Assembly (NCBI GenBank): GCA_009760885.1
Contig: CM019719.1
Location: 40,055,584-40,119,583, forward strand
Source of the DNA: Achatina immaculata
Lineage: Eukaryota > Mollusca > Gastropoda > Stylommatophora > Achatinidae
Direction of reading: 5' to 3'
DNA: 64,000 nucleotides
A program made the translations under genes and the position numbers. This document shows positions 43,701 through 54,012 of the stretch, piece after piece. Position 1 is the first letter of the stretch; every line of letters starts with the position of its first letter. The notes under the pieces are model-generated. The model saw only the letters and a list, made by a program, of their open reading frames with translations, searched no databases and was not told where the DNA came from.

Positions 43701-46700
43701 ATCTGGTTCATCAGGCTGAAGCCTCTTTCACAGTCTGCACTAGAAGCCCGAAATGTTCCACAGATATCCAGAAGAAGAGACAATTCTCTGAATTGTGTCT
43801 GTTGAAATGTGTAGGAAATAATATGTCCGAAAGTTTGCATTGCACCTGTCTTTATTTTCTCACTGACAGTTAATTTGAAATCTACATACTAATTTAGCAA
43901 ATCTTTTAAGCAGATGTCTTGTGCCTTATTAAGTACTGAACTATAACATGCGGCCAAGGTTTCCAGTTGCTATATACCAAAACTGAACTCCTCTAAATTC
44001 TGAATAGATGAAAATGAATCTCTATCAAATATATACCACTCTTTAAGCTCGTCCTCTGGAAGACAACTGTCAAAATGATCACATACTTAATAAATAAATA
44101 AAGCGAACTACCGCAGTTGTGTCAACAGGAATTTGGCATATTGTTATGAGATCATGAATTTCTGCTGAGAAATGGACAGTTGAACCAAGATACTGTGTTC
44201 GCAGTTTTCTAATCTTGGGTTTTGTAAATTGGTATGCCTCTATTGTAATTAGTATACTGCATTGAAGAAGTTGACACAACTCTGCCAGTTCTTGTAACAC
44301 ATCATTTAAAATAGCAATAGCAACATGATACTCAGGCTTGGTCAATTTATCCAGACAGTATTTATGAACTGGGTCATTATCTTGTTGAACCTCATCTTTG
44401 CAGTACTGCATCAGTAATATATAGTTATTCATCAAAGCTCTAACAGCAAAATGCCAAGAAAGCCATCTGACTTCATTTAAAGGACGGAATGAAACAGCTT
44501 CACAATTTGCAGCCTCATAAAGTTCTTCAGATTTGTTTCCTCACTGATGACCTACTGAAAATTGCATAAACTGTTCTGATAGGTGTTTTGATATCTTTCA
44601 TTAATGATATGTTTTTTCAAGCGTCTCACAGACTTACGTCTTCTCTATGTGCTACACAATGTTGTTCTAGTAAATGTGGTATGTATCTGCGCAAAATTGC
44701 TGCCACACCATTCCACTTTCCTAACATGACTGAAGCACCATCAGATATAAACATAACCATTTTCTGCAAATCTATATTGTTTTCCGCATAAAACTGTTTA
44801 ACTGCTTCAGCTATGCTTGAACTGTTGCATGATGTTAGTTTTATAATTCCTCCAAACATCGTGTGGTATGACAATTCATCACAGTTTTATAATTCTCCAA
44901 ACATCATGTGGTATGATAATTCATCACATTTTCTATAATTGTCATAAATATTTAACATTTTACTGACAGAAATGTCAGTACTGTCATCAACAATGAGTGT
45001 GTGAAACTGAATTTCTCGAGTCATTTAGCATTTCTTCTTTTACAACTGAATTTCTGCATTGAACAAACTTGAATGCATAATTCTTACTTCTCCAATGATC
45101 TGGAATTTAAATGTATTTGGAAACATGCTCATGAATCTCCTGCATTGATAGCATACATGTATTTAATTGCCAATAAAACATTGTCGGTTAAAATTTTAAT
45201 TTCATCCGAATTTGCTCCATTTCTTCTAGGCGTTTCAAATTTATTTTCTTTGTCATCACGTGTTCCTGTCAACAAAGTTTTTATGTGCCCTTATGTTGGT
45301 TTCATAACAACAGGACGGCAGAAATGTGACTCTTTTGAGATAAATGCCATTTCAAATAGTCTAATTTCCATTCATCTCAAAATTTCTTTACCAGTTCTCA
45401 CTTTTTTGCAAAATGTGCAAACTACTTCACCGTTATCATTGTTATACACGTAAATGTCTCCTAAAACAACATGCAGCTTACCAGGAACGGATGGCATGTC
45501 AGTTTCTATAAATTCTCACAGCCATTCTTCCTTAAATCTGTAGCATACTTTCTTTCTTGGGCATTAATCGTTCCTGCTTTCTTTTAAATTACACTTGGAC
45601 ATGTTTGTAGAGTATAGTCCACTATCCCAACAGACTTATAAATATAATCCAGTACTCAACTGTCTGTAAGAATTCAATTAAGTATTATGGTTCAACAGTA
45701 CGAATAGTGTACTATAGAATAATCACCTCCAGAAGTTAGCGTACAGCACAGTGTGAACTTAGACTCTAGATTCTACGTCCACTCTTGTCTGCCAACATCT
45801 CTACTGCAAATCTGACAGCCCGTTTGAACTCAATTGATACTCTCGAGTCCCATCCCTACTTGTATCGCTCTCTCCTGAAATACCCTTCTAGAACAAAAAA
45901 GCTCTTGAACAAAGAAATTCTGGATGTCCTGGTTGTCTGAAGTTCAGTTTATCCTATCAAGAATAATTTACAGAGACTGTTTAAAAAAAGACTTCAGTTT
46001 ACCAAACAATATAAGATTAAATTAAGGTGATACCAGGACAGAACTAATATCCCAATCCCACACTTTGCTGTCTGGCCATTTAATTATAGGTTAGAACAGA
46101 GTTACTTTCAAAGGTGACATTCTCATTAAAACTTCTAGCCACCCAAATTTATGCTTGAATTTATGCACAGGATCCAAGAGTCTTTGTCAGTACCAGTTTG
46201 AACACTACAGAAACATACTTGAGTTACACACAATTTTGCACGTTTCCATGGCGATGGTAAATCTACTGCTATTAAAAAGAAGAAAAAAAACAGGACTGCT
46301 CTCTGTTGGTGGTCACAGTGTCTGGTGTTAGTTACCAAGATCAATTTGCAACCTGAGCAGCTCAATGGACATTCTCCTTTCACATGAAATTGGACAATTC
46401 ATCTGGCTGTTTAATTACCCTCTATTCTCTGTGTGGCCACTTGCCTCATCACGATTCCGCTACAGTACTACCAAAACTACACAATAAAAGACCAGTTGAA
46501 ACATCCGATCCGAAAGTCATTTCTCAACAAGAAAGAAACAGCAAAGGAAAAACATGTACCATCATTGTATTTTTCTTGATCGCAATTATAGCATGGAGTA
46601 ACATCTGGAAGTTGGAAAATAAAAGTAGCAATTTCCGCACGGCTCCAAAAATTTTGTGTGCAGCATGATTTTTTTCTGTGCGCAGCCGCATAGCCATGCA

Positions 46701-49700
46701 GCTTAGAGAGAACAGTGATTACAACCCCTCTACCCCAACCGTTATCATTTATTTCACTTTTTCCTGGCTAGGTTACCATAGTATCACTCTCTCTCTCTAA
46801 CAGTTTCCACACCCACCACCCTCAGTTATGATCCACCTATCACACATCACAAGCCTCTTTTTAAACATTCTCTACACTCCACCATGCACATTTCTGAACG
46901 AGCACATTTTGAATGGACACATTTCTGAACAAGATTCTGAAAAGCTACATATTCTTTCAAGTTATAGCTAAGTGCTCTATTCATTTTATTTATTTATTTA
47001 TTTTTTTAGGGATTCACATGAATCTGTACTTTATCTCCTCTCTCTTAATTCTTCGTCCTGTGTGTGTTTGTATGATTAAGGCTCACACCGAAACATCACA
47101 ACAACTTTGTACTTGTTAAGTAATAACACTGGTCCTACTTTTTTCCTAGTTTATACATTTTGGTATCACAGCTTTGCTGCAGTGCTTCGTGTATAATTGT
47201 ATACTTACACACAAATTATTGTGTTTTTGTTCCTGGTTTTACTCATAATCTTTTCATCTTCAGTTTTCCTCCAAAACTCCCTAAGTCACTGACTCAGAGA
47301 AATTCAGTGTTCAGCACCCACAAGCTAGAAAGTAACCTAAGTTTTGCTGTTTAAAAAATTCTAAAAGGAGTAGTAGACAGGTGGTTGTACATGTATGTTA
47401 TGCCATCCCTCTCTAGATGTATATGTGTGGAGGCATGGTGATCATTCTGGAAATATGATGTCAGCAGACCAGATCAAAAATAGCCACCACCACCCCCCCC
47501 CCCACCCCTTGAAAGCATGCATGAGAAAAAAAAACAGTGTGCAGTTATTTGTTTCTTGTGTGTCTGACATTTTGAAGGTGAAGGAGATGACTTTCTATGA
47601 CATATGACATTTTGAAGGAGAAGGAGATGACTTTCTATGACATACAGTCACTGGAGGAATGGCAGATGAATCCATACCATGAACAGCTTTGATGTGGACT
47701 CCACAGGGTAAAAACCATGGGATGACCCAAAGAGACTTGGAGATGTACAGCAGAGAAAATGCTGGTAAACAAAGTATATACATGGAAGACAACCAAGAAG
47801 ATAGTGAAGGACTGACAGAAGTGGAAATCTCTTGCTACTAGCAGCCCCATGTATTCTGGACATTTAAGGGACAAGAGAGAGACAGTCACAGGAGATGAAT
47901 CCTGAGTACATTACTTCCACCCAGAGACAAAATAAGCCAGCAAGGAGTGGCAGAATTCTTCTTCCCTGAAATTACTTCCAGCCAGACAGCCAGAGACAAA
48001 GTAAGCCAGCAAAGAGTGGCAGAATTCTTCCTCCCTGAAGTTACTTCCAGCCAGAGACAAAGTAAACCAGCAAGGAGTGGCAGAATTCTTCTTCCCTGAA
48101 ATTACTTCCAGCCAGGGACAAAGTGAGCCAGCAAGGAGTGGCAGAATTCTTCTTCCCTGAAGTTACTTCCAGCCAGAGACAAAGTAAGCCAGCAAAGAGT
48201 GGCAGAATTCTTCCTCCTTGAAACCAAAAGATCCATACAACTCCATAGGCTGGAAAATTGATGTTCATGCTCTACTGGGAATCTAAAACCCCAATCATGG
48301 AAAATTACAAAGGAACCATCAACCACAGTAAAGCATCCTATGATCTGCTTGAGAATCACTTGAGACTTGCATTCAGGTCAAAATGTTATGGTTTTCTCAT
48401 TCATGGTGTGTTGTTTATGGTAAAACGTAGCCTCACACAGCACGTGCAGCAAATCTGCATTTAGAGTGTCTTCCACATCCTAGTTTTTCACTAGACCATG
48501 CACTATGTGATTATCATGTGTTTTGACTCCTCAAGGAGGCCCTAGGTGGTAAGAAGTTCGATACAGGTGAAGAAATTAAAAGGGCAGTGCATGGGCTGCA
48601 AGATAGTCAGACATTTTTTTTCCTTGAGTAATCCAGGCATTAGTAAAGTGATGGCAGAACTGATTTGCTGAACATGGTGGGGCTGTGTTGAATAAAGAAT
48701 TTTGAATCACACATTTTATTCACATTTTTAAAATAAATAAATAAAGGTTATTTTTTTTTTACTCATGCTCGTACATATAAGTGCATTGTTGTAGAAATAT
48801 GTGAAGATAGTTGAAACTAATCACAGTTCACTAGTTTAATATTTCAGCTTCTGGTTAGGCATAATCTGACACAGATATGCTTATTTAGGTACAGTGTTGG
48901 TCAATTGGGGAGAAGTATATAAGTATATGAAATTTTTCATTTCAACATTTTTTTTCAAATATGAATATTTCAGGTTCATAGGTTTTTTGGCTTAATACAG
49001 ATTGGAATGGAATATTCAGTTTATTTCTGAAAAATCAGTGTCTTCTTCTTCTTCTTCGTTCGCTTCTACCACCAAGACCGCACTGTGATCCTACTGAATT
49101 TACACCTGTGGTCCTCGTTAGGTCCTGTGGTCTCCTGTGTCGTCCCCGAAAGGACCACACAAGATCCCCAAGAGGACCACAAGAGGTTCAGAGTATCGCA
49201 GGGCTTTAGCCTGTATTCTTGGTGGGTCTCTGAAGCGAATTGCATGACACCGTGGTTTTCGTTGCACCAGTTTAGTCTAGAGTTGGACTTTCTCACCGGA
49301 AGACCTCGACGTGTTTAGGATATCAGTGCATCCCTGCTGGGTGAGAGGTGGTAGCCCACTCAGGCCAGAGTTGGACCTTCTCACCGGAAAACCTCGACGT
49401 GTTTTGAGATACCCGTGTATCACCGCTGGGTGAGAGGTGGTTGCCCATCCAGTCCAGAGTAGGACTTTCTCACCAGAAAACCTCAGCATGATTAGGATAC
49501 ATAAACATCCCCGCTGGGTGAGGGGTGGTTGCCTATCTAGACTGCCCTGGTCCAGTGTCTCCGACTTCAGCATTTTGTGGTCGTGGCCGCTACCCTTCCC
49601 AGTTGTGACCAGGATGGGGCTTTTGTCCAGGAGGATGAATCCTCGCCACTAGTGACTTCCACCCCTGGGTTGAGCCGGTTTAGGCATATTAACCCAGTAT

Positions 49701-52165
49701 GGGGGTGTTTGGGATGTGACTGACCTCTAGAGCAGAGGTACTGTGACATGCGTAGCCTTCAAGATTCACCCCTGGTGTGAGCTGGTTTAGGCAAAATTCA
49801 CCAGTATGGGTGTATATCAGGCGTGTCCGACCTCTAGAGCGGAGGTGGCATAACATGTCTAGCCATAAAGTTCCACCCCTGGTGTGTGCCGGTTTAGGCA
49901 TATTTCACCAGTGTAGGTGTATTTCGGATGTGGCCGGCCTCTAGAGCAGAGGCGCTGTGGTATGTGTAGCTCTCGCAGCGATACTATTGGACATACCAAT
50001 TAAATTTCACATTATCCTTTCCACAACTTTTTCACGTCGGCGCCGCACAGCGACCTTTATTTCTTTTCCGCATTTTCTTCCTTGACTGGGAGGAGCTTCA
50101 CTCCACGCGTGGCATTCGAAGAGTCTCACCAGCAGTGTCTTAACCTCTGGGACAAGCAGGTTCATGCTTTTCACCCGATATGACTGCACTCAGGACGTGG
50201 CCGACCTCCAGACCAGAGGTGCCATGATTTGACTGTTTGCTTCCCTTTATCATTTCTGCCACCTTTTCCGCAGTGGTACTGCGCGGCAACCTCATTCGCA
50301 CCTTTCTTCATTGGCCGGGAGGAGCACCGCTCCACACACGGCAGCTGAAGAATCTCGCCAACAGCGAAAAATCAATGTAATTTGAATGCCATGAGATAAA
50401 AGTGGAAATTTTGCAGAATAGAAAAAAAGATGAAATTCAAGCATAGAGTCAATGTTGTATTAATAGGAAATGAGATATTCACAGAAATATTGGCCCCAAG
50501 AATTTGAGATCTTGCTAGAGTGTACAGCAAGTAAACAAAAACAACTGAGGATGAACAGATCACAGCCTGATAGAGTTTGTTATAAGTAGGAGCAGGACAT
50601 TTATGTGTCTCATAGTTTAAATATTTTTATTTTGATGTTTTTTTAACCCATGTGCAGTCTGCAGCACAGATTCTTACTTAGAACCCTTAGAATCATTCAA
50701 GAAAAATAAATTTTATATTCTTTTTGGCAGTCTGCACAAGCGGCAGAATCAGTGGCAAAAAGAAGAGGAGGACAGGATAGCTAACACTCCAGATCCAGCA
50801 ATGCCACCAGGTCATCGGCAGCTTCCCGACACAGAGAGAAGGGAAACCCTAGAACTTCTGCAGAAAAGTGAGTTTTCAAAGTGTAGTTTGAGCTGGTGGC
50901 TGTTGTAATGAGGCTGTTTTACACTGAAACATTAGTTTCAGTTTTAAATGAATCAGAGTATGTCCAGATTTTGACAGAATGAGTATTTGATGCAAATGAA
51001 GACATTTTTCCTTTTGTCATTGTTTGCCTGCTTTTGTAGGCATCTGCATGGAATCTCGTTCTTGTTCTAAATACATGGAACTATGGTCAGGGCATTATTT
51101 TTGCAGCCATTGCGGTGAAGTTGCTGAAGCACAAGCATTGTGCTGGATGGAGAGTGAGTTATTGCAGCTATTTTTTGCAGAGCTATGGAAATGCTGGAAA
51201 AGATGCAGTGCTTCTTTTTGCAGACTCTGCTACTGTACCTATCCCAGTCCTATTAGCCAGTCTGAGCCTGTTACTGGAAGTACCAACAAAAACCTTTCTC
51301 TTTTTTTTTTGGGGGGGGGGAGGGGTTTGTGTCCTGTGGTTTGTCAACACTGATGCCAGCAGTCGTCTATGCTAACTTCTGTCTCACTTCATCTTCACTC
51401 ACTTCTGCCGTGGAATATTTTGTTTTTTAAATAATTTGTGTAGATCACAAAATTAACAGAACATGAACCAAAGCTTGTACTTTTTATTAACTTTATCAAC
51501 TACATTTGATATTCATTCATTCATTCCTTTGCTTGTCCCTTGCGGAACTTTGCCTCCCAAACAGCACTCCTGTAGGCCTCTCGGTTGTGAGCAAGATGGC
51601 CTGCTGCTGCTGCATCCATTTCCAGATCATCAACGATGTCCTGCAGCCATCTTCGTCTCGGTCTTCCTCTTTTTCTTTTTCCCACCATGTATCCTTCCAA
51701 TACGGTCCTCTCCAAAGTATCATGACGTTTAATGTGGCCAAAATATTTAAGTTTTCTCTCTTTAATCCTCTTCACTAGCCAGCCTTCTTCAATATTTGAT
51801 ATAAGAGAATAAAAATAAACAAACTGTTAGTTTATAATGTTTTAATGCAGTATACAAAGTTATTCATAAATTTATAATGTTTTAATGCAGTATACAAAGT
51901 TAGTCATAAATTTAACAAAACAATAGTTTTTTTTTTCTATAAATGTATCATGAACTCCTAGTGTGGACTATGTGTATTAAACTAGTTCATTTTATATGTT
52001 GCAGAACAAAATGATGTGATTGGTCAGATTCAGCGTTTACCTATTGGTGCTGACACCATGAGAGTCAAGCAGCAAAGACAATCCTTAGAAAAACAGCTCG
52101 ATGAAGTTGAGGAGGCCATCAAAATATTTTCACGTCCCAAAGTTTTTGTTCGTATTGAGACATAA
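37596..52165 (+). CDS. ENKD1: ENKD1 homolog, enkurin domain-containing protein 1 (five 3' exons)
   Basis: Exons 37596-37756, 39844-39987, 42828-42988, 50731-50867 and 52005-52165 join with matching phases to an open frame ending at TAA 52163-52165. Diagnostic segments: NENVRRMREIQRR, VKVLWKSAKYSTVESKIK, FLRAHSRAGPP, KIPDYLHKRQNQW, NTPDPAMPPGHRQLPDTERR, LELLQKKQND, and the C-terminal enkurin end LEKQLDEVEEAIKIFSRPKV followed by FVRIET. All are in ENKD1 order. In vertebrates ENKD1 is a microtubule and centriole-associated protein involved in ciliogenesis and spindle orientation; here this is inherited from the family. The exon upstream of 37596 (one base plus AT completes a codon) was not found. 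Introns are loaded with mobile elements. Confidence 0.92.
38082..39285 (+). pseudogene. LINE-B copy, 5'-truncated, in ENKD1 intron
   Basis: Plus-strand RTE-like copy with a perfect 15-bp target duplication ATATTTTCAGAAATG at 38067-38081 and 39286-39300 and a GAT-repeat tail. Recognisable RT pieces: EQFGFVEGNRTHNAIYALQT, the motif C-like LHIADDTVVIAENQQDLQ, KGLTLDIKKTETIVISKK and KYFGAVITSDVKCRTEIRNR, then YIEPILLYGSESWT-like and RRSRGRPREMILDSL sequences. Many stops. Compare 6956-7481. The stretch 39301-39843 is intron without feature. Confidence 0.85.
39844..39987 (+). CDS. ENKD1: ENKD1 internal exon b
   Basis: The acceptor TTTTTAG ends at 39843 and the donor is GTAAGT. Exactly 48 codons in phase 0: NPQTPRPSSANFLRAHSRAG, then a Pro/Ser-rich stretch ending in ASLAND. 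FLRAHSR is a conserved ENKD1 block. Confidence 0.9.
40260..40700. other. GC-rich island in ENKD1 intron, possibly a retroelement leader
   Basis: A block of about 440 bp is clearly richer in G and C than its surroundings (AAAGAGCTATGCTGGCGGGA, GTGTGCTGAAGATGGGCCCA). It has no coding frame that I recognise. It resembles untranslated leaders of RTE-type elements only in general character; the class is unproven. Confidence 0.3.
41000..41690 (+). pseudogene. LINE-D 3' portion (RTE-like)
   Basis: Plus-strand relic: NQFAYLGSYIDQDGDTRKEV, GIRIAKAASIFKNLENI, STKTKLRLFSSNVIFTLIYA and ENKCLRKILVIKWNEF, then the shared 3' end (GGACATTGTTAAGAGAGGCC). Stops and frame changes throughout. Short 3' copies of the same family lie at 19739-19965 and 56650-56785. 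Confidence 0.78.
41800..42245 (+). pseudogene. LINE-E 3' portion
   Basis: Decayed C-terminal region of an RTE-like LINE: YYGAETRTLNKKK, MKKTKYFGHIKRHNNLLKTI and a GAT-repeat tail near 42230. KYFGHIKRHD/N is shared with 51513-51793. Confidence 0.7.
42345..42560 (+). repeat. imperfect tandem repeat, about 77 bp, 2.7 units
   Basis: TCCTAAACTTTATTCCTCCA CAAAGGTTTTCAGCAT recurs twice, followed by a degraded third unit. It lies just upstream of ENKD1 exon c. Confidence 0.8.
42828..42988 (+). CDS. ENKD1: ENKD1 internal exon c
   Basis: The acceptor ATCTTAG and the donor GTAAGT frame VKLIRHSFDFIKVNGVNAKR, NVLKRPPSLTALDDHKKRQD and ELFNHHQTGKIPDY, with the Tyr codon split. This is the start of the enkurin domain region. 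Confidence 0.9.
43568..45480 (-). pseudogene. hAT transposase relic of the KIAA1586/ZBED-like kind
   Basis: Minus-strand coding remains with stops and frame changes. The C-terminal dimerisation part reads ASSADCERGFSLMNQIKTKA, followed by RNHLETDHLDNIMRI (43568-43840). Upstream pieces: LSTLEY/IETYQFTKPKIRKL-like region (44079-44435) and VMFISDGASVMLGKWNGVAA, RRYIPHLLEQHCVAHRED (44626-44874), the RNase H-fold segment around a catalytic Asp. A diverged Cys-bearing N-terminal part reaches about 45480. Terminal inverted repeats were not found. It lies in the ENKD1 intron between exons c and d. DNA from 45481 to 47060 shows nothing else. Confidence 0.78.
47065..47180 (+). repeat. Penelope-type tail fragment with hammerhead-like core
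   Basis: TGATTAAGGCTCACACCGAA AC (47073-47094) and TACTTTTTTCC parallel, in opposite orientation, the tail of the Penelope-like element (27567-27640 on plus). The motif resembles the CUGAUGA...GAAAC core of hammerhead ribozymes that occur in Penelope-like elements, but is degenerate. Confidence 0.35.
47590..47885 (+). mobile_element. LINE-F 3'-end fragment
   Basis: End of a LINE related to LINE-C but distinct: GTGGACTCCACAGGGTAAAA, GGAAATCTCTTGCTACTAGC, GCCCCATGTATTCTGGACAT, AAGGGACAAGAGAGAGACAG. A second copy lies at 53895-54012. A 40-bp direct repeat (GACTTTCTATGACATA) precedes it. Confidence 0.7.
47919..48222. repeat. 60-bp tandem repeat
   Basis: Five units of about 60 bp: TTACTTCCAGCCAGAGACAA, AGTAAGCCAGCAAGGAGTGG, CAGAATTCTTCTTCCCTGAA. 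It directly precedes a mariner relic that begins near 48255. Confidence 0.9.
48255..48715 (+). pseudogene. mariner transposase relic 1
   Basis: Plus-strand remains of a Tc1/mariner transposase C-terminal half: LYWESKTPIMENYKGTINHS, YDLLENHLRLAFRSKCYGF and, after frame changes, LHYVIIMCFD-like sequence, GGKKFDTGEEIKRAVHG and LQDSQTFFFLE. The order matches the region from the second to the third catalytic acid. No TIR on the left; the tandem repeat occupies that place. Confidence 0.75.
49041..50365 (-). mobile_element. CTR retroposon copy C
   Basis: Minus-strand, 1325 bp, flanked by GAAAAATCAGTG (49029-49040) and GAAAAATCAATG (50366-50377), an 11/12 match. The tail is GCGAACGAAGAAGAAGAAGA. It has three CTCACC...GGTGAG modules (49296-49530), three hairpin modules (near 49718, 49829, 49937) and a fourth near 50200. 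The 5' core ends at CGCTGTTGGCGAGATTC, the same place where copies A and B change to foreign sequence, so this copy appears full length without extension. It lies in the ENKD1 intron between exons c and d. Confidence 0.87.
50731..50867 (+). CDS. ENKD1: ENKD1 internal exon d
   Basis: The acceptor TTGGCAG precedes 50731 and the donor GTGAGT follows 50867. Reads LHKRQNQWQKEEEDRIANTP, then DPAMPPGHRQLPDTERRETL and ELLQK with one base left. PDPAMPPGH is the enkurin-domain hallmark of ENKD1. Confidence 0.92.
51513..51793 (-). mobile_element. LINE-E 3'-end insertion
   Basis: Minus-strand LINE end in the last ENKD1 intron: KYFGHIKRHDTLERTVLEGY, GKRKRGRPRRRWLQDIVDDL and a tail of GAAT repeats (ATTCATTCATTC on plus). 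Target duplication ATTTGATAT at 51504-51512 and 51794-51802. A diverged sister lies at 55936-56225. Confidence 0.85.
52005..52165 (+). CDS. ENKD1: ENKD1 terminal exon with stop
   Basis: The acceptor TGTTGCAG ends at 52004. Reads QNDVIGQIQRLPIGADTMRV, then KQQRQSLEKQLDEVEEAIKI and FSRPKVFVRIET, stop TAA at 52163-52165. The end of the enkurin domain is fully conserved. Confidence 0.93.
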
Positions 52166-52394
52166 ATTCGCAGAGTGTAACATTAGATTCACTACAGAAA
52201 GAAGTATTTGTGGGAAATTGTGAAAATGCTCCAGGATTGTGGCTGAAATGTTGTTTTTTTTTTTTATATATTGCAGATTTCATGAACATTTTGTAATGTT
52301 CTCAGTTTTAAAAAAAAAAAAAAGTGTTATCATAATGATACCTGAAAATTTTTTAAAGTGACAGAACTAATATATATTCATTCACAGCTGGAGA

Positions 52395-52400
52395 AATAAA
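52395..52400 (+). terminator. ENKD1: candidate polyadenylation signal of ENKD1
   Basis: AATAAA about 230 bp after the stop codon, with a second AATAAA a few bases on. The cleavage site is not determinable. Confidence 0.4.
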
Positions 52401-52869
52401 AATAAAAAAAAGGTAAGATTATAAAATGCTACAAATCTGTTCTTTAAACATTATTCTTTAAAGTAAGTTTTTTTTGGTTTTTTTTTTTTTTTAAAGAATT
52501 TTGTCTGTTGTTAGCCACCATACTAAAATTGTGTCCTGAATGTTTTATAGCATTTTTTTTTGGTTTGCTTCTGTATTTTTTCATAAAAGAAATTGGAGGT
52601 TGAAAGTTCACATATTGATACACTAGAGTCACAGAATCACACATAAATGTGTATCTTTCAGTCACAAACTGTACAAAAAGTGATCCTATCATTTCTTCAT
52701 CTAGAAAATCCCTATGCAATAATAATTAGAACAAAACTAATGAAATAATATAGAAAAAGTAATGAAGTATGTCAGTGGAAGTGGTATAAGTTAATAAGCT
52801 GAAATTAAATGTGCTAAAAAAATCACAAATTTTTTTCTGTTCACTTACATCTGTTTCAACAATCAGCCT

Positions 52870-53420
52870 TTGAAATAACTGAAGCATTTCAAATACCTAG
52901 GGAGTATGATATCATCCACTGATAAAACTGATGCAGATGTTGAGAATAGATACAGTAAAGCAAATCAGGTGATTGAGCTAATGACACTTTAATGAAAAGC
53001 AAATACATGGCAACTGTCTTCCTCCTATATTTGTGCTATCAGTGTCAAACATAGACACTAACAGCTAAAAATAAAAGAAAAATCATCTTGACAGAATTCA
53101 GATGTTTAAGGAAAATACTGAATGTAACAAGAAGAAATATCATCAGAAATGACAGCATCAGGACAAGGGTTGGTGTAACACCAGTATTACACTACATCTA
53201 GAAGTTGAATGATTTGGCCACCTTACATGACTATTGTCAGGCAGCAGAGCACAGAAAATATTCATGCTAAGAATAGTAGGAAATGGAAGAAGAGGTGAAA
53301 GGAGGAAATTACAGAAATCTTAAATTACCAGTTATGTGAAGCAAATCACCAAGCCCTATCAAGATGTCTTCTTGCCCTTCGAACACTTGAATGCAATCTT
53401 ACAGGGAGTCCAGTTCTTAC
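52870..53420 (+). pseudogene. LINE-X 3' relic
   Basis: FKYLGSMISSTDKTDADVEN, RYSKANQVIELMTL, then FRCLRKILNVTRRNIIRNDS-like sequence and GVTPVLHYI. It belongs to the same family as 15950-16450 but lacks the LINE-C insertion. Confidence 0.68.
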
Positions 53421-53894
53421 ATGACAAGCATGTGTACAAGATACTCTGACATGCCAGTCTATGTACTGTGTAGGCAAATAGCCTCCCTTTTCTGGGGCTA
53501 GCATGCAGTATCAGTAAACAGTTAAACAGACATGGCAGGGCATGTTACCATGTCCTTCTGGGAAAATATGAGCACCTTGTGAAGACTAAGCCCTCAGTAA
53601 AGAGGGCAGCCTGGTAGTAACTGATCTTATATGGATTCCCCATTTTTCTTCCTCATTCTTCATGTTAATTTTTAGAAACCGGAGAGAGAATATGAAGACT
53701 GGGATCAGATTCAGTTTGTAAGAATGAAGTCAATACTGAAATTTAAAACGTGTGATCAGCTTTGGAATCCTGTGGTTAAGATATTATAGTAATGATTAGA
53801 AGCTGCTACCTTTGTAATAATGCATATTTTCACATGGTGTAGTGATCATCAGTATTTGTCTGCTGCAGTGTTAACTCTGTTCTGTACTTTGTTG

Positions 53895-54012
53895 AAAAGA
53901 CTGACATGGGAGATGGCCAAGAGGATAGTGAAGAGTTGACAGAAATGGAAATCTCTTGCTACCAGCAGCCCCACATGTCCTGAGCACTGAAGGGACAAGA
54001 GAGAGAGAGGAG
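53895..54012 (+). mobile_element. LINE-F 3'-end fragment
   Basis: GATGGCCAAGAGGATAGTGA, GAAATGGAAATCTCTTGCTA, CAGCAGCCCCACATGTCC and AAGGGACAAGAGAGAGAGAG; compare 47760-47885. The following DNA, 54013-55209, shows no supported feature. Confidence 0.7.

Noticed and set aside
51024..51375. Overlapping plus-strand open frames in the last ENKD1 intron
   Set aside because: Low-complexity, Cys/Trp-rich chance frames running into T and G homopolymers.
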